A stretch of 64,000 nt of DNA from COE1 sp949066965 (GTDB taxonomy: Bacteria > Bacillota > Clostridia > Lachnospirales > Lachnospiraceae). The stretch lies in contig CARTDA010000019.1 of the NCBI GenBank assembly GCA_949066965.1, positions 1 to 64,000 on the forward strand, read 5' to 3'. The notes beneath the pieces are model-generated. The model was not told the DNA's origin, made no database searches, and saw only the letters and a program-made list of their open reading frames with translations. Position numbers and translations under genes: made by a program. Below, one piece after another: positions 1 through 8,331 of this stretch. Position 1 is the first letter of the stretch. Every line of letters begins with the position of its first letter.

Positions 1-40
1 GCTGTTCACTGATTTCCTTCATTGTAATGTCTCTGTACAT
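1..40 (-). CDS. 5' end of a T-box-controlled gene (partial, unidentified)
   Basis: Only the first 13 codons lie in the window, reading MYRDITMKEISEQ from an ATG at 40. A perfect AGGAGG at 48-53 sits seven bases upstream, so the start is well supported. The gene lies directly downstream of a T-box leader, so by the known logic of that family it should be an aminoacyl-tRNA synthetase or an amino-acid biosynthesis or transport gene. The visible residues are too few for me to assign it. Confidence 0.75.
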   Translation of the reverse strand, partial: MYRDITMKEISEQ

Positions 41-99
41 TTCATATCCTCCTCATTTACTTAATGAATGAAACACTGTTCGCCGCGCGTCCGGCGTCC

Positions 100-433
100 A
101 TGTGCAAAAAAATCCCGGAATACAAATGTATTCCGGGACGGATAATTCAATGTATACCCGCGGTACCACCCGCATTGATAAAACCTCTGATGTCGTATAA
201 GGTTCTACCCTCTCTTACGTTTAACGCACGCCTACGTATTGTCCTAATATGGCATCCCGCGTACAGGATATCGTTTCAGATAATCTGCTCCGGAGTGTTC
301 CCTTCGCCAGCTTCCGCTGACAGCGTTCTCAGTCGGTGACGCCGTCTTCCTGTCGTTTTCACTTGCAAGAGTCTCCTTCATAGCATTTCAAGTCATTTTT
401 ATTCCAGAACCAGGTCCGCATGACGCTTAACCT
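100..433 (-). promoter_or_regulatory. T-box riboswitch leader
   Basis: The minus strand carries the T-box signature GGGTGGTACCGCGGG at 171-157, which pairs with the uncharged tRNA acceptor end in the antiterminator. A rho-independent terminator follows at 138-106. The upstream part (about 430-190) has room for Stem I, Stem II/IIA and Stem III and includes AGTGA and GAGA-like segments near the 5' end. Uncharged tRNA should stabilise the antiterminator and switch on the gene starting at 40. I could not fold Stem I reliably enough to read the specifier codon, so the amino acid is unknown. Confidence 0.9.
106..138 (-). terminator. T-box intrinsic terminator
   Basis: An 11-bp perfect stem (TCCCGGAATAC at 113-123 with its complement at 128-138) has a four-base loop. 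On the minus strand it is followed by seven U residues (106-112). It lies between the T-box motif and the start codon at 40, as expected for transcription attenuation. Confidence 0.92.
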
Positions 434-439
434 TTTCTT

Positions 440-468
440 AGAATAGCACATATCAAAAAGCATTTCAA
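440..468 (-). promoter_or_regulatory. Sigma-A-type promoter of the T-box leader
   Basis: On the minus strand TTGAAA (468-463) and TATTCT (445-440) are separated by exactly 17 bases, placing the transcript start near 433, just upstream of the T-box Stem I region. Confidence 0.75.
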
Positions 469-508
469 GAGTTTTTTTAACATATCATAAGGGGCTGTGT
501 ATCTCTCT

Positions 509-2047
509 CTAAAACCGCTTAATCTTCTTTGTCGTATTCTTCTCAAACTCTGTCTCGCGCACTTTCAGCTTAAATACCCTCTTATAAAGCGGCGCCGTTT
601 TGTTGTATGCGTCGATGATTTTCTGCAGTTCGCCCTGCATGTCCTTGATTTTCTTCTTGCCTGCATACTCGTAATCCGGGAAAATCTCCGCCTCAATCGC
701 ACCCCCGCTCTCGCGCACAAGCACCTCCTGAACGAGACGGTTCTCGCCGAGCCTGTTCTCGATTTCCTCCGGCGACACGTTCTCACCGTTCGGCGTGATA
801 ATCAGGTTCTTCTTGCGTCCGGTCAGGAATACAAATCCGTCCTCGTCCACATAGCCCAAATCGCCTGTCCTTAACCAGCCATCCGAAAGCGTCTCCTCGG
901 TCTCCTTGGGCATCTTGTAATAGCCCTGCATGACGCTTGAGCCCTTTACCCAAAGCTCCTCGTCCACCACCTTTGCCTCACAGTTGGGCATCAGCCTGCC
1001 GACCGAACCGTCCTTCATAAATTCGCCGTAATTTGTGCTGATAACCGGCGAGCACTCTGTCATGCCGTAGCCCTGCCAGATAGTGATGCCATACTTTTTA
1101 AACATTTCCAGATATGCCGGATTGAGGTATGCGCCGCCGCTGCACACCGTATGGAACTGCTTGCCGAACACCTTTGCCTTGACAAGCGGCGCCGGAATCC
1201 ATGCTGCCTCCTCAAGCTTCTTTGCAAGCGTCTCAATCATCAGCGGAACCATCAGAATCATATTCGGCTCAAAAAGCTTGATATTCTTCGCAACACGCAG
1301 CAGTGAATCATTGATACAGATAACGGAACCAATAGAAATTCCTTTCAGGATATCCATGCTGAGGCAGTATGCATGATGAATCGGAAGCACGGACAAAATC
1401 ACGATGCCTGATTCCAGTCCCATGTCCAGACAGGTTGCATTCTCAGCCAGATTCCTGTGTGTGAGCATGACGCCCTTGCTCTTGCCCGTCGTGCCGGATG
1501 TAAACATGATGGTCGCAAGCTCCTCCGGCTTGGGCGCATAGTCAAAGCCTGCGCTCTGCGCGCCAATCAGGTTCCACATGGAAAGACCATTCTCAATTCC
1601 TTCCGGCTCACCCATACAGATGATATTCTTTAATCCCGCGCAGCGCTTTTCCGCCATCTGCGCCACTTTTGCTTTCGTCTCGTCATAGACAAGCGTCGTG
1701 ACGTCCGCGCGGTCAAGCAGCTCACATAAATCTTCATCCGGAAGATTCGCATCCAGTGGCACGGCAACACTTCCGCTGTCCACAATGCCAAAATAAGAAG
1801 TCACCCAGGAGTAGGAAGTGGGGCCGATTACCGCGATATGTTTTCCCTGCTCACCAAGCGCTGCCAGCGCGGCTGAAAAACATTCCGAATCATTTTTAAA
1901 CTGTGTGTATGTCCTTGCCTCGACTTTCACTTCCTTCTTGCCGCCATCCTCGCTGCTCTTAACCTTGTAGCGAAACGCATCCTGTCCGCCAAAATTCTTT
2001 TCCGCTGCCGCTAACAGCTCCCGTATTGTATGATAAACCTCACCCAT
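509..2047 (-). CDS. Acyl-AMP ligase (acyl-CoA/acyl-ACP synthetase family)
   Basis: A 512-residue ANL-superfamily enzyme that should adenylate a carboxylic acid, probably a fatty acid, and pass it to CoA or to a carrier protein. Visible motifs are the phosphate-binding loop MFTSGTTGKSKG near residues 181-192, the adenine-binding motif GYGMTECSP near 325, TGDLGYVDEDG and GRKKNLI in the hinge region, and a lysine-rich tail KKIKRF that supplies the usual C-terminal catalytic lysine. It is the last gene of a minus-strand operon containing an acyl carrier protein and a condensation-domain protein, so loading of that ACP is the natural inference. A long-chain acyl-CoA ligase is the alternative. It has no signal peptide and should be cytoplasmic. 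Confidence 0.88.
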   Translation of the reverse strand: MGEVYHTIRELLAAAEKNFGGQDAFRYKVKSSEDGGKKEVKVEARTYTQFKNDSECFSAALAALGEQGKHIAVIGPTSYSWVTSYFGIVDSGSVAVPLDANLPDEDLCELLDRADVTTLVYDETKAKVAQMAEKRCAGLKNIICMGEPEGIENGLSMWNLIGAQSAGFDYAPKPEELATIMFTSGTTGKSKGVMLTHRNLAENATCLDMGLESGIVILSVLPIHHAYCLSMDILKGISIGSVICINDSLLRVAKNIKLFEPNMILMVPLMIETLAKKLEEAAWIPAPLVKAKVFGKQFHTVCSGGAYLNPAYLEMFKKYGITIWQGYGMTECSPVISTNYGEFMKDGSVGRLMPNCEAKVVDEELWVKGSSVMQGYYKMPKETEETLSDGWLRTGDLGYVDEDGFVFLTGRKKNLIITPNGENVSPEEIENRLGENRLVQEVLVRESGGAIEAEIFPDYEYAGKKKIKDMQGELQKIIDAYNKTAPLYKRVFKLKVRETEFEKNTTKKIKRF

Positions 2048-2078
2048 ATTTTTACCAAGCCTTTCTTTTGAAAATCAA

Positions 2079-2249
2079 TAACAGTTCAGCCTTCGGCTTC
2101 CTGTTACAGGCATCAAGCCATGCAAAACCACTTCGTTGGTGTCAAAGCCACGTTCCGTGGCTTGATGCATCTCAGCCACTACGCTTTCTCACGTGGCTTG
2201 TAAAGCCATAATTTGCAGCACAGTGCAAAGTCCTGGGCTGAACTGTTAC
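2079..2249. repeat. Terminal-inverted-repeat element, long form (171 bp)
   Basis: The element begins TAACAGTTCAGCC and ends GGCTGAACTGTTA, giving an inverted repeat of about 13 bp. Inside it are further small palindromes, including a GCCACG/CGTGGC pair. The left part up to CATGCAAA and the right part from GCAAAGTCCT recur at 60380-60448, where the middle is missing. A third minimal copy with the same ends is at 56612-56642. It has no coding potential and fits a REP/MITE-like family. It fills the gap between the ligase and ACP genes. Confidence 0.75.
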
Positions 2250-2311
2250 GAAAATCAGACCATTCAGTCAGCCATGAGAGCGCTGACTGAATAGTGACAA
2301 TTAATGATATC

Positions 2312-2536
2312 CTAAGAAATTCTTTCCAGATAATCGACTGCTTCCTGTACGGTGCGGATATTCGCCGCCTCCTCAACTTCTATTTCCAGTTCAAGTTCTT
2401 CCTCAAGCTCGCCCAGCATACTCATAAAGTCAAAGGAACTAAATCCCAGATCCTCCATAAAACGGGACTCCGGTTTAATATCCTCCTTCTTGACTTCCAC
2501 ATAATTTGTTATAATACCTGCTACCTTATCAAACAT
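2312..2536 (-). CDS. Acyl carrier protein (stand-alone)
   Basis: A 74-residue acidic four-helix carrier protein. The phosphopantetheine attachment serine lies in DLGFSSFDF near residue 35, a variant of the usual DSL motif, and the second half is very rich in Glu, as in other ACPs. The ATG at 2536 is preferred over an in-frame TTG at 2542 because the AGGGG ribosome site leaves about six bases before the ATG but almost none before the TTG. It sits between the condensation-domain protein and the acyl-AMP ligase, which suggests a dedicated carrier for this operon rather than the housekeeping fatty-acid ACP. The acyl group it carries is unknown. Confidence 0.9.
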   Translation of the reverse strand: MFDKVAGIITNYVEVKKEDIKPESRFMEDLGFSSFDFMSMLGELEEELELEIEVEEAANIRTVQEAVDYLERIS

Positions 2537-2644
2537 TGCCAACCCCTGCCTTTCTATACCACTTTATCATCCATTCACCGCTCTGTTCCAGTTTATCACA
2601 AAAACAAATGGATTTCACCACAAACCGCATCCAAAGTCCTGCGC

Positions 2645-4045
2645 CTAAATCAGTTTTATCACAGCACCGATTTTCAGGTTCGGATTCTCGATTCCCTTAA
2701 ACATAATCTTGCACATGTAGTAATAAAACAGCTCAAGCGCCTCCCTGCTGTACGCCTTTACCTGATGCTCGAAGCTAAAGTCCAGCCCATTGTCCTCTGG
2801 TCTGTGCATTACGGTCAGATAAAGACCATCCGCATAATATCCGTTCCCATATCTCTTGGTCTTGTACCGGATATCTCCCAAATCAACCAGACCCTTTTCG
2901 CGCAGTGTCGCCGGCTGGTATGTGAGTGCCACTGTTTCATAGCCCATTCCCAGAGGTGTCTTATAGACCTCTTTCTTATAGTTCATGCACTCCACCGGAT
3001 CAAAATTTACATAGCGGAAAACCTCATTCTGCTTGTCCCTGATCTCAAAAATCCCCTCCAAAAAGGTCTTTTCCTCGGAAATAATCGTCCGGAACGGAAA
3101 ACTGTGAATACGTGTACCGCCGGACTTCTTCTCAAGAAGCGTCGCCCTACGCGCATACGCAACCATCATAGAAACATCATCGCAGCTGTTCATCTTCTGT
3201 AAATACGTGCGGATTCCCATAATAAGCAGACACTGCAATGAAACATGCTGCTCCTCGCAGAACCTCATCAGACGCTCTGTCGGTTCTCCCTCCAGATGGA
3301 AAATGTCAATATCTGCCACAAAACTGTCAGAACCCGTAGGCGCTGCCCTGAGATTTGGATTTTTCATCCTGCGCCTTGCGTCATCCAGGCGCTTCCTCCC
3401 CTCGATACCATTGTAAATCGGCTCCGGGGCCTCGAACATTTTGTGGAAGTATTCCCGGTCTCTTGCCTGTGCCTTACTGCCTGCCTCGTAGGCAAAATCC
3501 TTCTCAATCTGCTCCACATAGGAACGCATGTCAGCCGGATATGGCACATTCTCAAAGTTCGCATTACAGTACAGCTCTATGACATCCTTCATAAACCCAA
3601 TCAGGGACTGCGCATCAAGGAATCTGTGGTCGCCCACGATATACATTCCCTGAAAACCGTCCGGCGTCTTGATGATGACAACTTTATTCATCGGCGCGTC
3701 CTGTCCAAACGGTATGCGCGTCCATGCCGTCATCTCGGCTTCTGCCTCCTCCATGGTCTTTCCGGTGAAGTCCACGTATTCAATCTCACGCTCCTCCTTG
3801 TCCACGATATACTGGTACCACTGCTTCTCCTTCTCGTCATAGACAAGCCTTGCACGCATGGACTCACAGCGCTCATATGCCTTGTAAATTGCCTTTCGAA
3901 GCTCATCCACATTCAGCTCAAACTCAATGGTGAGACTGCTGCCGACATTGAGAATCTCCTTTGCCGGACAGTAGTCTGAGTAATAAAAATGGTACTTCTG
4001 TGCGGCCGTTAATGGGTAGGTCTTATATCCTTTTCTTGTTTTCAT
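2645..4045 (-). CDS. Free-standing condensation-domain (acyltransferase-like) protein
   Basis: A 466-residue protein with the layout of an NRPS-type condensation domain or a WES/PapA-type acyltransferase. YPLTAAQ near residues 10-16 resembles the C1 motif. GDHRFLDAQS at 138-147 resembles the HHxxxDG catalytic motif, with His140 and Asp144 present but the first His replaced by Asp. Later come RxHSFPFR and YVNFDP segments. Members of this fold join an acyl group from a carrier protein to an amine or alcohol. The neighbouring ACP and ligase suggest it uses an ACP-bound acyl donor. The acceptor cannot be read from sequence. No membrane segments are seen. Confidence 0.78.
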   Translation of the reverse strand: MKTRKGYKTYPLTAAQKYHFYYSDYCPAKEILNVGSSLTIEFELNVDELRKAIYKAYERCESMRARLVYDEKEKQWYQYIVDKEEREIEYVDFTGKTMEEAEAEMTAWTRIPFGQDAPMNKVVIIKTPDGFQGMYIVGDHRFLDAQSLIGFMKDVIELYCNANFENVPYPADMRSYVEQIEKDFAYEAGSKAQARDREYFHKMFEAPEPIYNGIEGRKRLDDARRRMKNPNLRAAPTGSDSFVADIDIFHLEGEPTERLMRFCEEQHVSLQCLLIMGIRTYLQKMNSCDDVSMMVAYARRATLLEKKSGGTRIHSFPFRTIISEEKTFLEGIFEIRDKQNEVFRYVNFDPVECMNYKKEVYKTPLGMGYETVALTYQPATLREKGLVDLGDIRYKTKRYGNGYYADGLYLTVMHRPEDNGLDFSFEHQVKAYSREALELFYYYMCKIMFKGIENPNLKIGAVIKLI

Positions 4046-4065
4046 TCATTTCTCCCTCTCTGGAA

Positions 4066-5037
4066 CTACATGATTTCCTGAAAAAATTCGTTCAATGCCT
4101 GCTCATACTTCTCCGTATCCTTGTAGTAGCTCTCCGCATGGGCAGCGCCCTCCACAATCAGCTTTTTCTTCGGTGACGCACAGCAGTCATAAATCTCATC
4201 GCACATCCGCGCCGGAACAAACGTATCATTAGAGCCGTGGATAAACAAAATGGGAACCTTGGCACGCGCCACCTCACGCTTTGCATTGCACTCATCCATA
4301 CCATAACCCGCAAGCTTTCTGTTCATGATATCCGCTCCCTGAATCACCGGAAACGCCGGCAGATGGTACATTGAATTCAGCACATGTGTAAAGACTTCCT
4401 TGGGCGAGGTAAAACCACAGTCAGAAACAATGCCCTTCACCTGCGGCGGCAGCTCAAGCCCGCTTGCCATCAGTACAGTTGCACCGCCCATTGAGGTTCC
4501 ATGAAGTATAATCTCAACATCCTCCCCAAGCTCCTGTATCACCCAGCGAATCCACACAAGCGCATCCTTCCTGTCAAGGCAGCCAAATCCAATATATTCG
4601 CCCTCGCTCTCACCGTGCGCCCGCGCATCCGGCAGCAGCATCGCATACCCTCTCTTAAGATAGTAATCCGACAAGCCAATGTAGTCAGACATTCCCTTGC
4701 TTGTATAGCCGTGAAAACAAATTACAGCCTTTTTTTTACCAGCTGCCACATCCGTCTTGTCCACATATTCATCCAGCGCCGGAAAAAATGTTGCATGAAG
4801 CTTCAGATTGTCAAATGACATCCGGGATACTTCCCTGTGATCCTGCGCCAGCATAAACGCCTTTCTATCCTGCATGAGCGGCGCGTACTGGCTCCAGTCC
4901 GTCCCGGACATTTTCATCGTCCGCTCTACCTTTGCATTGCCCCGCTTCATCGTCCTTCTGTAAAAATATGCCGTCTCTCCTACACCTGCCGCTGCAAGAA
5001 ACCCCAGACAGGTCATTGTATTTTTGAGTACTCCCAT
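4066..5037 (-). CDS. Alpha/beta hydrolase with N-terminal membrane anchor
   Basis: A 323-residue alpha/beta hydrolase. A short hydrophobic segment at residues 8-25 may anchor it to the membrane. The oxyanion motif CFHGYTSK is near 107-114, the nucleophile elbow GTSMGG places Ser182, the acid residue is in GSNDTFVP near 267, and the histidine is in AAHAESY near 300, so the catalytic triad appears complete. It lies between the condensation-domain gene and the SCP2-like gene and could release or edit acyl products as a thioesterase or esterase. That role is inference from position. Related proteins are often annotated only as serine hydrolases. Confidence 0.85.
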   Translation of the reverse strand: MGVLKNTMTCLGFLAAAGVGETAYFYRRTMKRGNAKVERTMKMSGTDWSQYAPLMQDRKAFMLAQDHREVSRMSFDNLKLHATFFPALDEYVDKTDVAAGKKKAVICFHGYTSKGMSDYIGLSDYYLKRGYAMLLPDARAHGESEGEYIGFGCLDRKDALVWIRWVIQELGEDVEIILHGTSMGGATVLMASGLELPPQVKGIVSDCGFTSPKEVFTHVLNSMYHLPAFPVIQGADIMNRKLAGYGMDECNAKREVARAKVPILFIHGSNDTFVPARMCDEIYDCCASPKKKLIVEGAAHAESYYKDTEKYEQALNEFFQEIM

Positions 5038-5059
5038 CGCCTACGCCTCCACTCGGTTA

Positions 5060-5476
5060 TTATTCTGCCTTCTCCTCAGCCTCTGTTTTCCTTGATGCCT
5101 CTTTGGCTTCCTTCTTCGCTTCCTTTTTTGCTTTCTTTGCTTCTTTTTTCTTGCGCTGGATAATGTCATTGAGCTTCAGTGCCTTGTCAATATTGCCCTC
5201 AACCCTGAGTTTCTGTGTCGTAAATGCCCAGACAGGATCCATTTCGCCATCTGCAATCTTTCTGAACACCTCGGGCGTGCTGATAAACATCGCATCCCTG
5301 TCGTAATACTCATACGGCTCCACAAAGAGCACGCCGTCCTTGACTTCGACATAAAATGCACCGCCTGCTTCCTCATCCTCGATATTGAACTGATATGCGA
5401 GATGCTCCTGGATATCACTCACATCTGCTCCCATAAATTTCCCCTTGACCTCATAAAAAAAATCTGCGTATGTCAT
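5060..5476 (-). CDS. SCP2-like sterol/lipid carrier protein
   Basis: A 138-residue protein with an SCP2-like lipid-binding fold. The first 100 residues include YQFNIEDEEAGGAFYVEVKDG and the typical late segment LRVEGNIDKALKLNDII. The last 30 residues are an extreme Lys/Ala/Glu helix, perhaps for membrane or protein contact. The ATG at 5476 has a GGAGGAAAG ribosome site; a longer reading from 5542 would start upstream without one. It is the first gene of the lipid operon, directly downstream of the TetR-operator region. A role in holding a hydrophobic substrate or product is inferred. Confidence 0.82.
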   Translation of the reverse strand: MTYADFFYEVKGKFMGADVSDIQEHLAYQFNIEDEEAGGAFYVEVKDGVLFVEPYEYYDRDAMFISTPEVFRKIADGEMDPVWAFTTQKLRVEGNIDKALKLNDIIQRKKKEAKKAKKEAKKEAKEASRKTEAEEKAE

Positions 5477-5563
5477 TCTCTTTCCTCCATATAAATAATT
5501 CAATCCTGATATTTTGAAACTTGCGCTGACTGCCGACGGCAAAAAAGCCTTTTCGACATTTTC

Positions 5564-5621
5564 CGACCAGCAGTCGATTGCTGTTTGTTATATCCTATCA
5601 CATTTTTCGACCGACGGTCAA
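5564..5621. promoter_or_regulatory. Paired palindromic TetR-type operators and lipid-operon promoter
   Basis: Two related 13-bp sites, CGACCAGCAGTCG (5564-5576) and CGACCGACGGTCA (5608-5620), have centres 44 bp apart. On the minus strand a -35 TTGACC (5621-5616) overlaps the second site, and a possible -10 TAGGAT (5597-5592) follows after 18 bases. The first site would then lie just inside the transcript. Repression of the SCP2-to-ligase operon by the adjacent TetR is the straightforward reading. A weaker TGCCGACGGCA palindrome lies at 5531-5541. Confidence 0.65.
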
Positions 5622-5680
5622 GTGTATTTCCCCAAAAAATCATCACCGTTTCCAGCTCTTTTTTGTGACAATATTTACAA

Positions 5681-5709
5681 TTGTCCCCCCGCCCTAAACA
5701 TGTTATACT
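5681..5709 (+). promoter_or_regulatory. Promoter of the tetR-family gene
   Basis: TTGTCC (5681-5686) and TATACT (5704-5709) are spaced by 17 bases, about 130 bp upstream of the regulator's start codon. The operator-like palindromes lie 60-120 bp further upstream, so autorepression is less obvious than repression of the divergent operon. Confidence 0.6.
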
Positions 5710-5843
5710 TGTTTTAATTACCCTTATATTTAATGAACAGATCCGCCACGACATTTCTGTTCCATATAAGCCCAAGAGTCCCGCTGCGTTCCACAAAGCC
5801 GATTCACATACATCATATTATTTAGAGAAAGGTGGCATCGTCC

Positions 5844-6485
5844 ATGCCTGACACAAAAAAGAATGAAAAGAAATATGACCTGATACTGGACGCACTCCAG
5901 CAGCTTCTCGAGGAAAAGAAAATACAGAACATCTCTGTCAGCGAGATCGCGCAGAAGGCAGGAATCGGAAAAGGAAGCATCTACTACTACTTCCCCTCCA
6001 AGGATGCGATTCTGGACGCCCTTATTGAACGAAACTACGAAAAGCCGCTCCTGACTGCCCAAAACCTTGCCGCGCAGACGGATGTATCGCCTTTTACACG
6101 CATGGCGATGCTGTTCCAGGCATGCCAGAACTCCTCCGCTGCCTTCATCCAGCAAAATGACAGCTCCTCTGGCAATGCCAGCGCACAGGACCTCGCCTTT
6201 CTACACCACAAATACCTGTCTCATGTCGTGTCCGAACTAAAGCCGGACCTGACAGAAATCATCAAGCAGGGCATCCAGAACGGCGAAATCCACTTTGATT
6301 ACCCCGCCGCCCTCGCGGAAATCGTGCTGATCGTGATTGCCGTCAAGCTGGACAACTCCCTGCTTCCCTCCACACCAAGGGAAACAGAGGAGACCTTAAA
6401 GGGGCTGATTTCCCTGCTTGAAAAAGGGACGGAGGTGGCACCCGGAACGCTCAGCTACCTGTCACTGGTTCCCTTCGAAAAATAA
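5844..6485 (+). CDS. TetR/AcrR-family transcriptional regulator
   Basis: A 213-residue one-component regulator. The N-terminal helix-turn-helix region reads ISVSEIAQKAGIGKGSIYYY then FPSKDAILDAL, the standard TetR recognition helix and following helix. The C-terminal two thirds is a helical ligand and dimer domain with no specific signature I recognise. The ATG at 5844 has AGGTGG eight bases upstream; an in-frame GTG at 5832 lacks a suitable site. It is divergent to the lipid operon, so it probably senses an acyl or other hydrophobic ligand made or consumed by it. The gene is followed directly by a strong hairpin terminator. Confidence 0.93.
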   Translation: MPDTKKNEKKYDLILDALQQLLEEKKIQNISVSEIAQKAGIGKGSIYYYFPSKDAILDALIERNYEKPLLTAQNLAAQTDVSPFTRMAMLFQACQNSSAAFIQQNDSSSGNASAQDLAFLHHKYLSHVVSELKPDLTEIIKQGIQNGEIHFDYPAALAEIVLIVIAVKLDNSLLPSTPRETEETLKGLISLLEKGTEVAPGTLSYLSLVPFEK

Positions 6486-6515
6486 ATTCGTCAGTCTGCA
6501 GGACATTGTAAGATT

Positions 6516-6547
6516 AAGAGCAGGGGAAGCACTTTTCCCCTGCTCTT
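6516..6547. terminator. Bidirectional terminator between tetR and the VWA gene
   Basis: A 13-bp perfect stem (AAGAGCAGGGGAA at 6516-6528 with its complement at 6535-6547) and a six-base loop lie between two convergent genes. It can end transcription from both sides, although the flanking T-runs are short. Confidence 0.8.
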
Positions 6548-6548
6548 C

Positions 6549-8264
6549 TTATGGCATTGTCCGCTGCAGCCTTTTCACCAGATAGGCAAACTCATCCTTG
6601 TAATCATCCTCGTCGGTGTCCACCTCCCTGAGCAGTGCGCGGACATTCTCAACAGAAGCCTCCCCCTTGTACGCACTGTCCCGTAAAATCAGCCCAAACT
6701 CCGCAACTGCCGCCGCAAAATAGAAATCCTCCGGCGGCTCCTGTGTATAATCCTTCTCCTTCACAGGATATTCTTTCAAGATACTTTCTTCCCCTTCCGG
6801 CTCCTTGTAGCGTATTTTCAGGTTCAGCCACTCCCCATTTCTGACACCCATGTCATTTTTATTGTCCTGATACTTTAACTCCGTCTCCGGTATTTTCTGG
6901 TCGGAATCCGACGGTACAATCTCATAGAGCGCCGTCACCATATGCCCTGCACCGATTTCCCCGGCATCCTTTGTGTCATCATCGAAATCCTCCGTCGCGA
7001 GCGCCCTGTTCTCATACCCCAGCAGGCGGTATCCCTTAATATATGCCGGATTAAACTCCACCTGCAACTTCACGTCCCTGGCAACCGTGACAAGCGTCGC
7101 ACCCATCTGCTCCACAAGCACCTTCTTTGCCTCGCCGACAGAATCAATGTACGCATAATTGCCATTGCCATGGTCGGCAAGCGTCTCCATCTTATTATCC
7201 TTAATATTTCCTGTCCCAAATCCAAGTACCGTCAGATAGACACCAGACTCCTTTTTTTCAGTAATCAGTGCATCCAGCTCGCTCTCACTGCTGGGACCCA
7301 CGTTCAAATCGCCATCCGTCGCAAGAATCACGCGGTTGTTCCCGCCCTTGATAAAGTACCGCTCCGCAAGCTTATATGCCGTCTCAATGCCGTCCGCCCC
7401 ATTCGTGGAGCCTCCCGCTTCCAGCGCATTGACCGCCGCAACAATTTCTTCCTGATTGTCCCCGCTCTCGCCCTCCAGAACCACGCAGTCCGCACCTGCA
7501 TAGGTCACGATGGACACGGTGTCCTTCCTGCCGAGCTCCTGCACCAGCATGGTAAAGGATTTCTGCAGGAGCGGCAGCTTGTCGTCCGTGTACATGGAGC
7601 CTGACACGTCCAGCAGAAACACTAGGTTCGAATCCGGCGCCTCGCTAAAATCAATCTCCTGTGTCTTTAGTCCGATCTGTAACAGCTTTGCATCCTTATT
7701 CCATGGACAGTCCCCGATTACCGTCGTGACGCCAAACGGTTCCCCTTTCCTGGGCAGCTGATAGTCATACGAAAAATAATTCAGCATCTCCTCGATGCGG
7801 ATGGCACCCTCCGGAATCTCCTCCATGGAATAACCATTCTCAATCATGCGGCGGAGATTGCTGTACGACGCCGTGTCAACATCTGCCGAAAATGTGGAAA
7901 GCGGGTCATTTGCCACAGACTTAAATCCCGGCTCCTCCACCGCGCTGTACTCCTCCGTGTTCCAGTCCGGCATCCGCATATCACTCGAATCAAACGCGGC
8001 GTCAGCAGACATATAGGCGTTCATCTCGTAAACCGGCGCCTCCTCAGCAATCTGCATCCCTCCGTCCACCGCGCCTGCATCACCCATGTCATAGGCTACA
8101 GCATTGGACACTGTGTCACTCTGTACGATGTCCTTCGGCGCGTAATCTGCCTGCGGTGTATTTGATACCCCATTGTCCGCCCCGCCCGAAGCTGCCCCGC
8201 ATCCATAAAGTGACACGGTTGTCATAATCAAGCCCAACAGTACACAGACTTTTTTCTTTCTCAT
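6549..8264 (-). CDS. YfbK-type von Willebrand factor A lipoprotein
   Basis: A 571-residue surface lipoprotein. The signal peptide starts MRKKKVCVLLG and ends in the lipobox LYGC. A low-complexity linker is followed by an N-terminal VWA-associated segment (PLSTFSADVDTASYSN, then EEMLNYFSYDY). The VWA domain carries the metal-ion site DVSGSMYTDD near residue 220, and a C-terminal YfbK-like domain follows. VWA domains bind protein partners through a metal ion; the ligand is unknown. The ATG at 8264 is chosen over the in-frame ATG at 8276 because the GGAAGGG ribosome site abuts the latter directly. It is monocistronic as far as can be seen. Confidence 0.9.
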   Translation of the reverse strand: MRKKKVCVLLGLIMTTVSLYGCGAASGGADNGVSNTPQADYAPKDIVQSDTVSNAVAYDMGDAGAVDGGMQIAEEAPVYEMNAYMSADAAFDSSDMRMPDWNTEEYSAVEEPGFKSVANDPLSTFSADVDTASYSNLRRMIENGYSMEEIPEGAIRIEEMLNYFSYDYQLPRKGEPFGVTTVIGDCPWNKDAKLLQIGLKTQEIDFSEAPDSNLVFLLDVSGSMYTDDKLPLLQKSFTMLVQELGRKDTVSIVTYAGADCVVLEGESGDNQEEIVAAVNALEAGGSTNGADGIETAYKLAERYFIKGGNNRVILATDGDLNVGPSSESELDALITEKKESGVYLTVLGFGTGNIKDNKMETLADHGNGNYAYIDSVGEAKKVLVEQMGATLVTVARDVKLQVEFNPAYIKGYRLLGYENRALATEDFDDDTKDAGEIGAGHMVTALYEIVPSDSDQKIPETELKYQDNKNDMGVRNGEWLNLKIRYKEPEGEESILKEYPVKEKDYTQEPPEDFYFAAAVAEFGLILRDSAYKGEASVENVRALLREVDTDEDDYKDEFAYLVKRLQRTMP

Positions 8265-8331
8265 AAATTTTCCCATCCCTTCCGTTTTCTGAAACGTCTA
8301 TAAGCCATGTATTTCCGCCATCCTCACTCAG

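Noticed and set aside
64..339. 91-codon open frame on the plus strand
   Set aside because: It covers the T-box leader and terminator on the opposite strand and has no ribosome site.
2294..3202. 302-codon open frame on the plus strand
   Set aside because: It lies opposite the ACP and condensation-domain genes, has no ribosome site and reads as low-information antisense.
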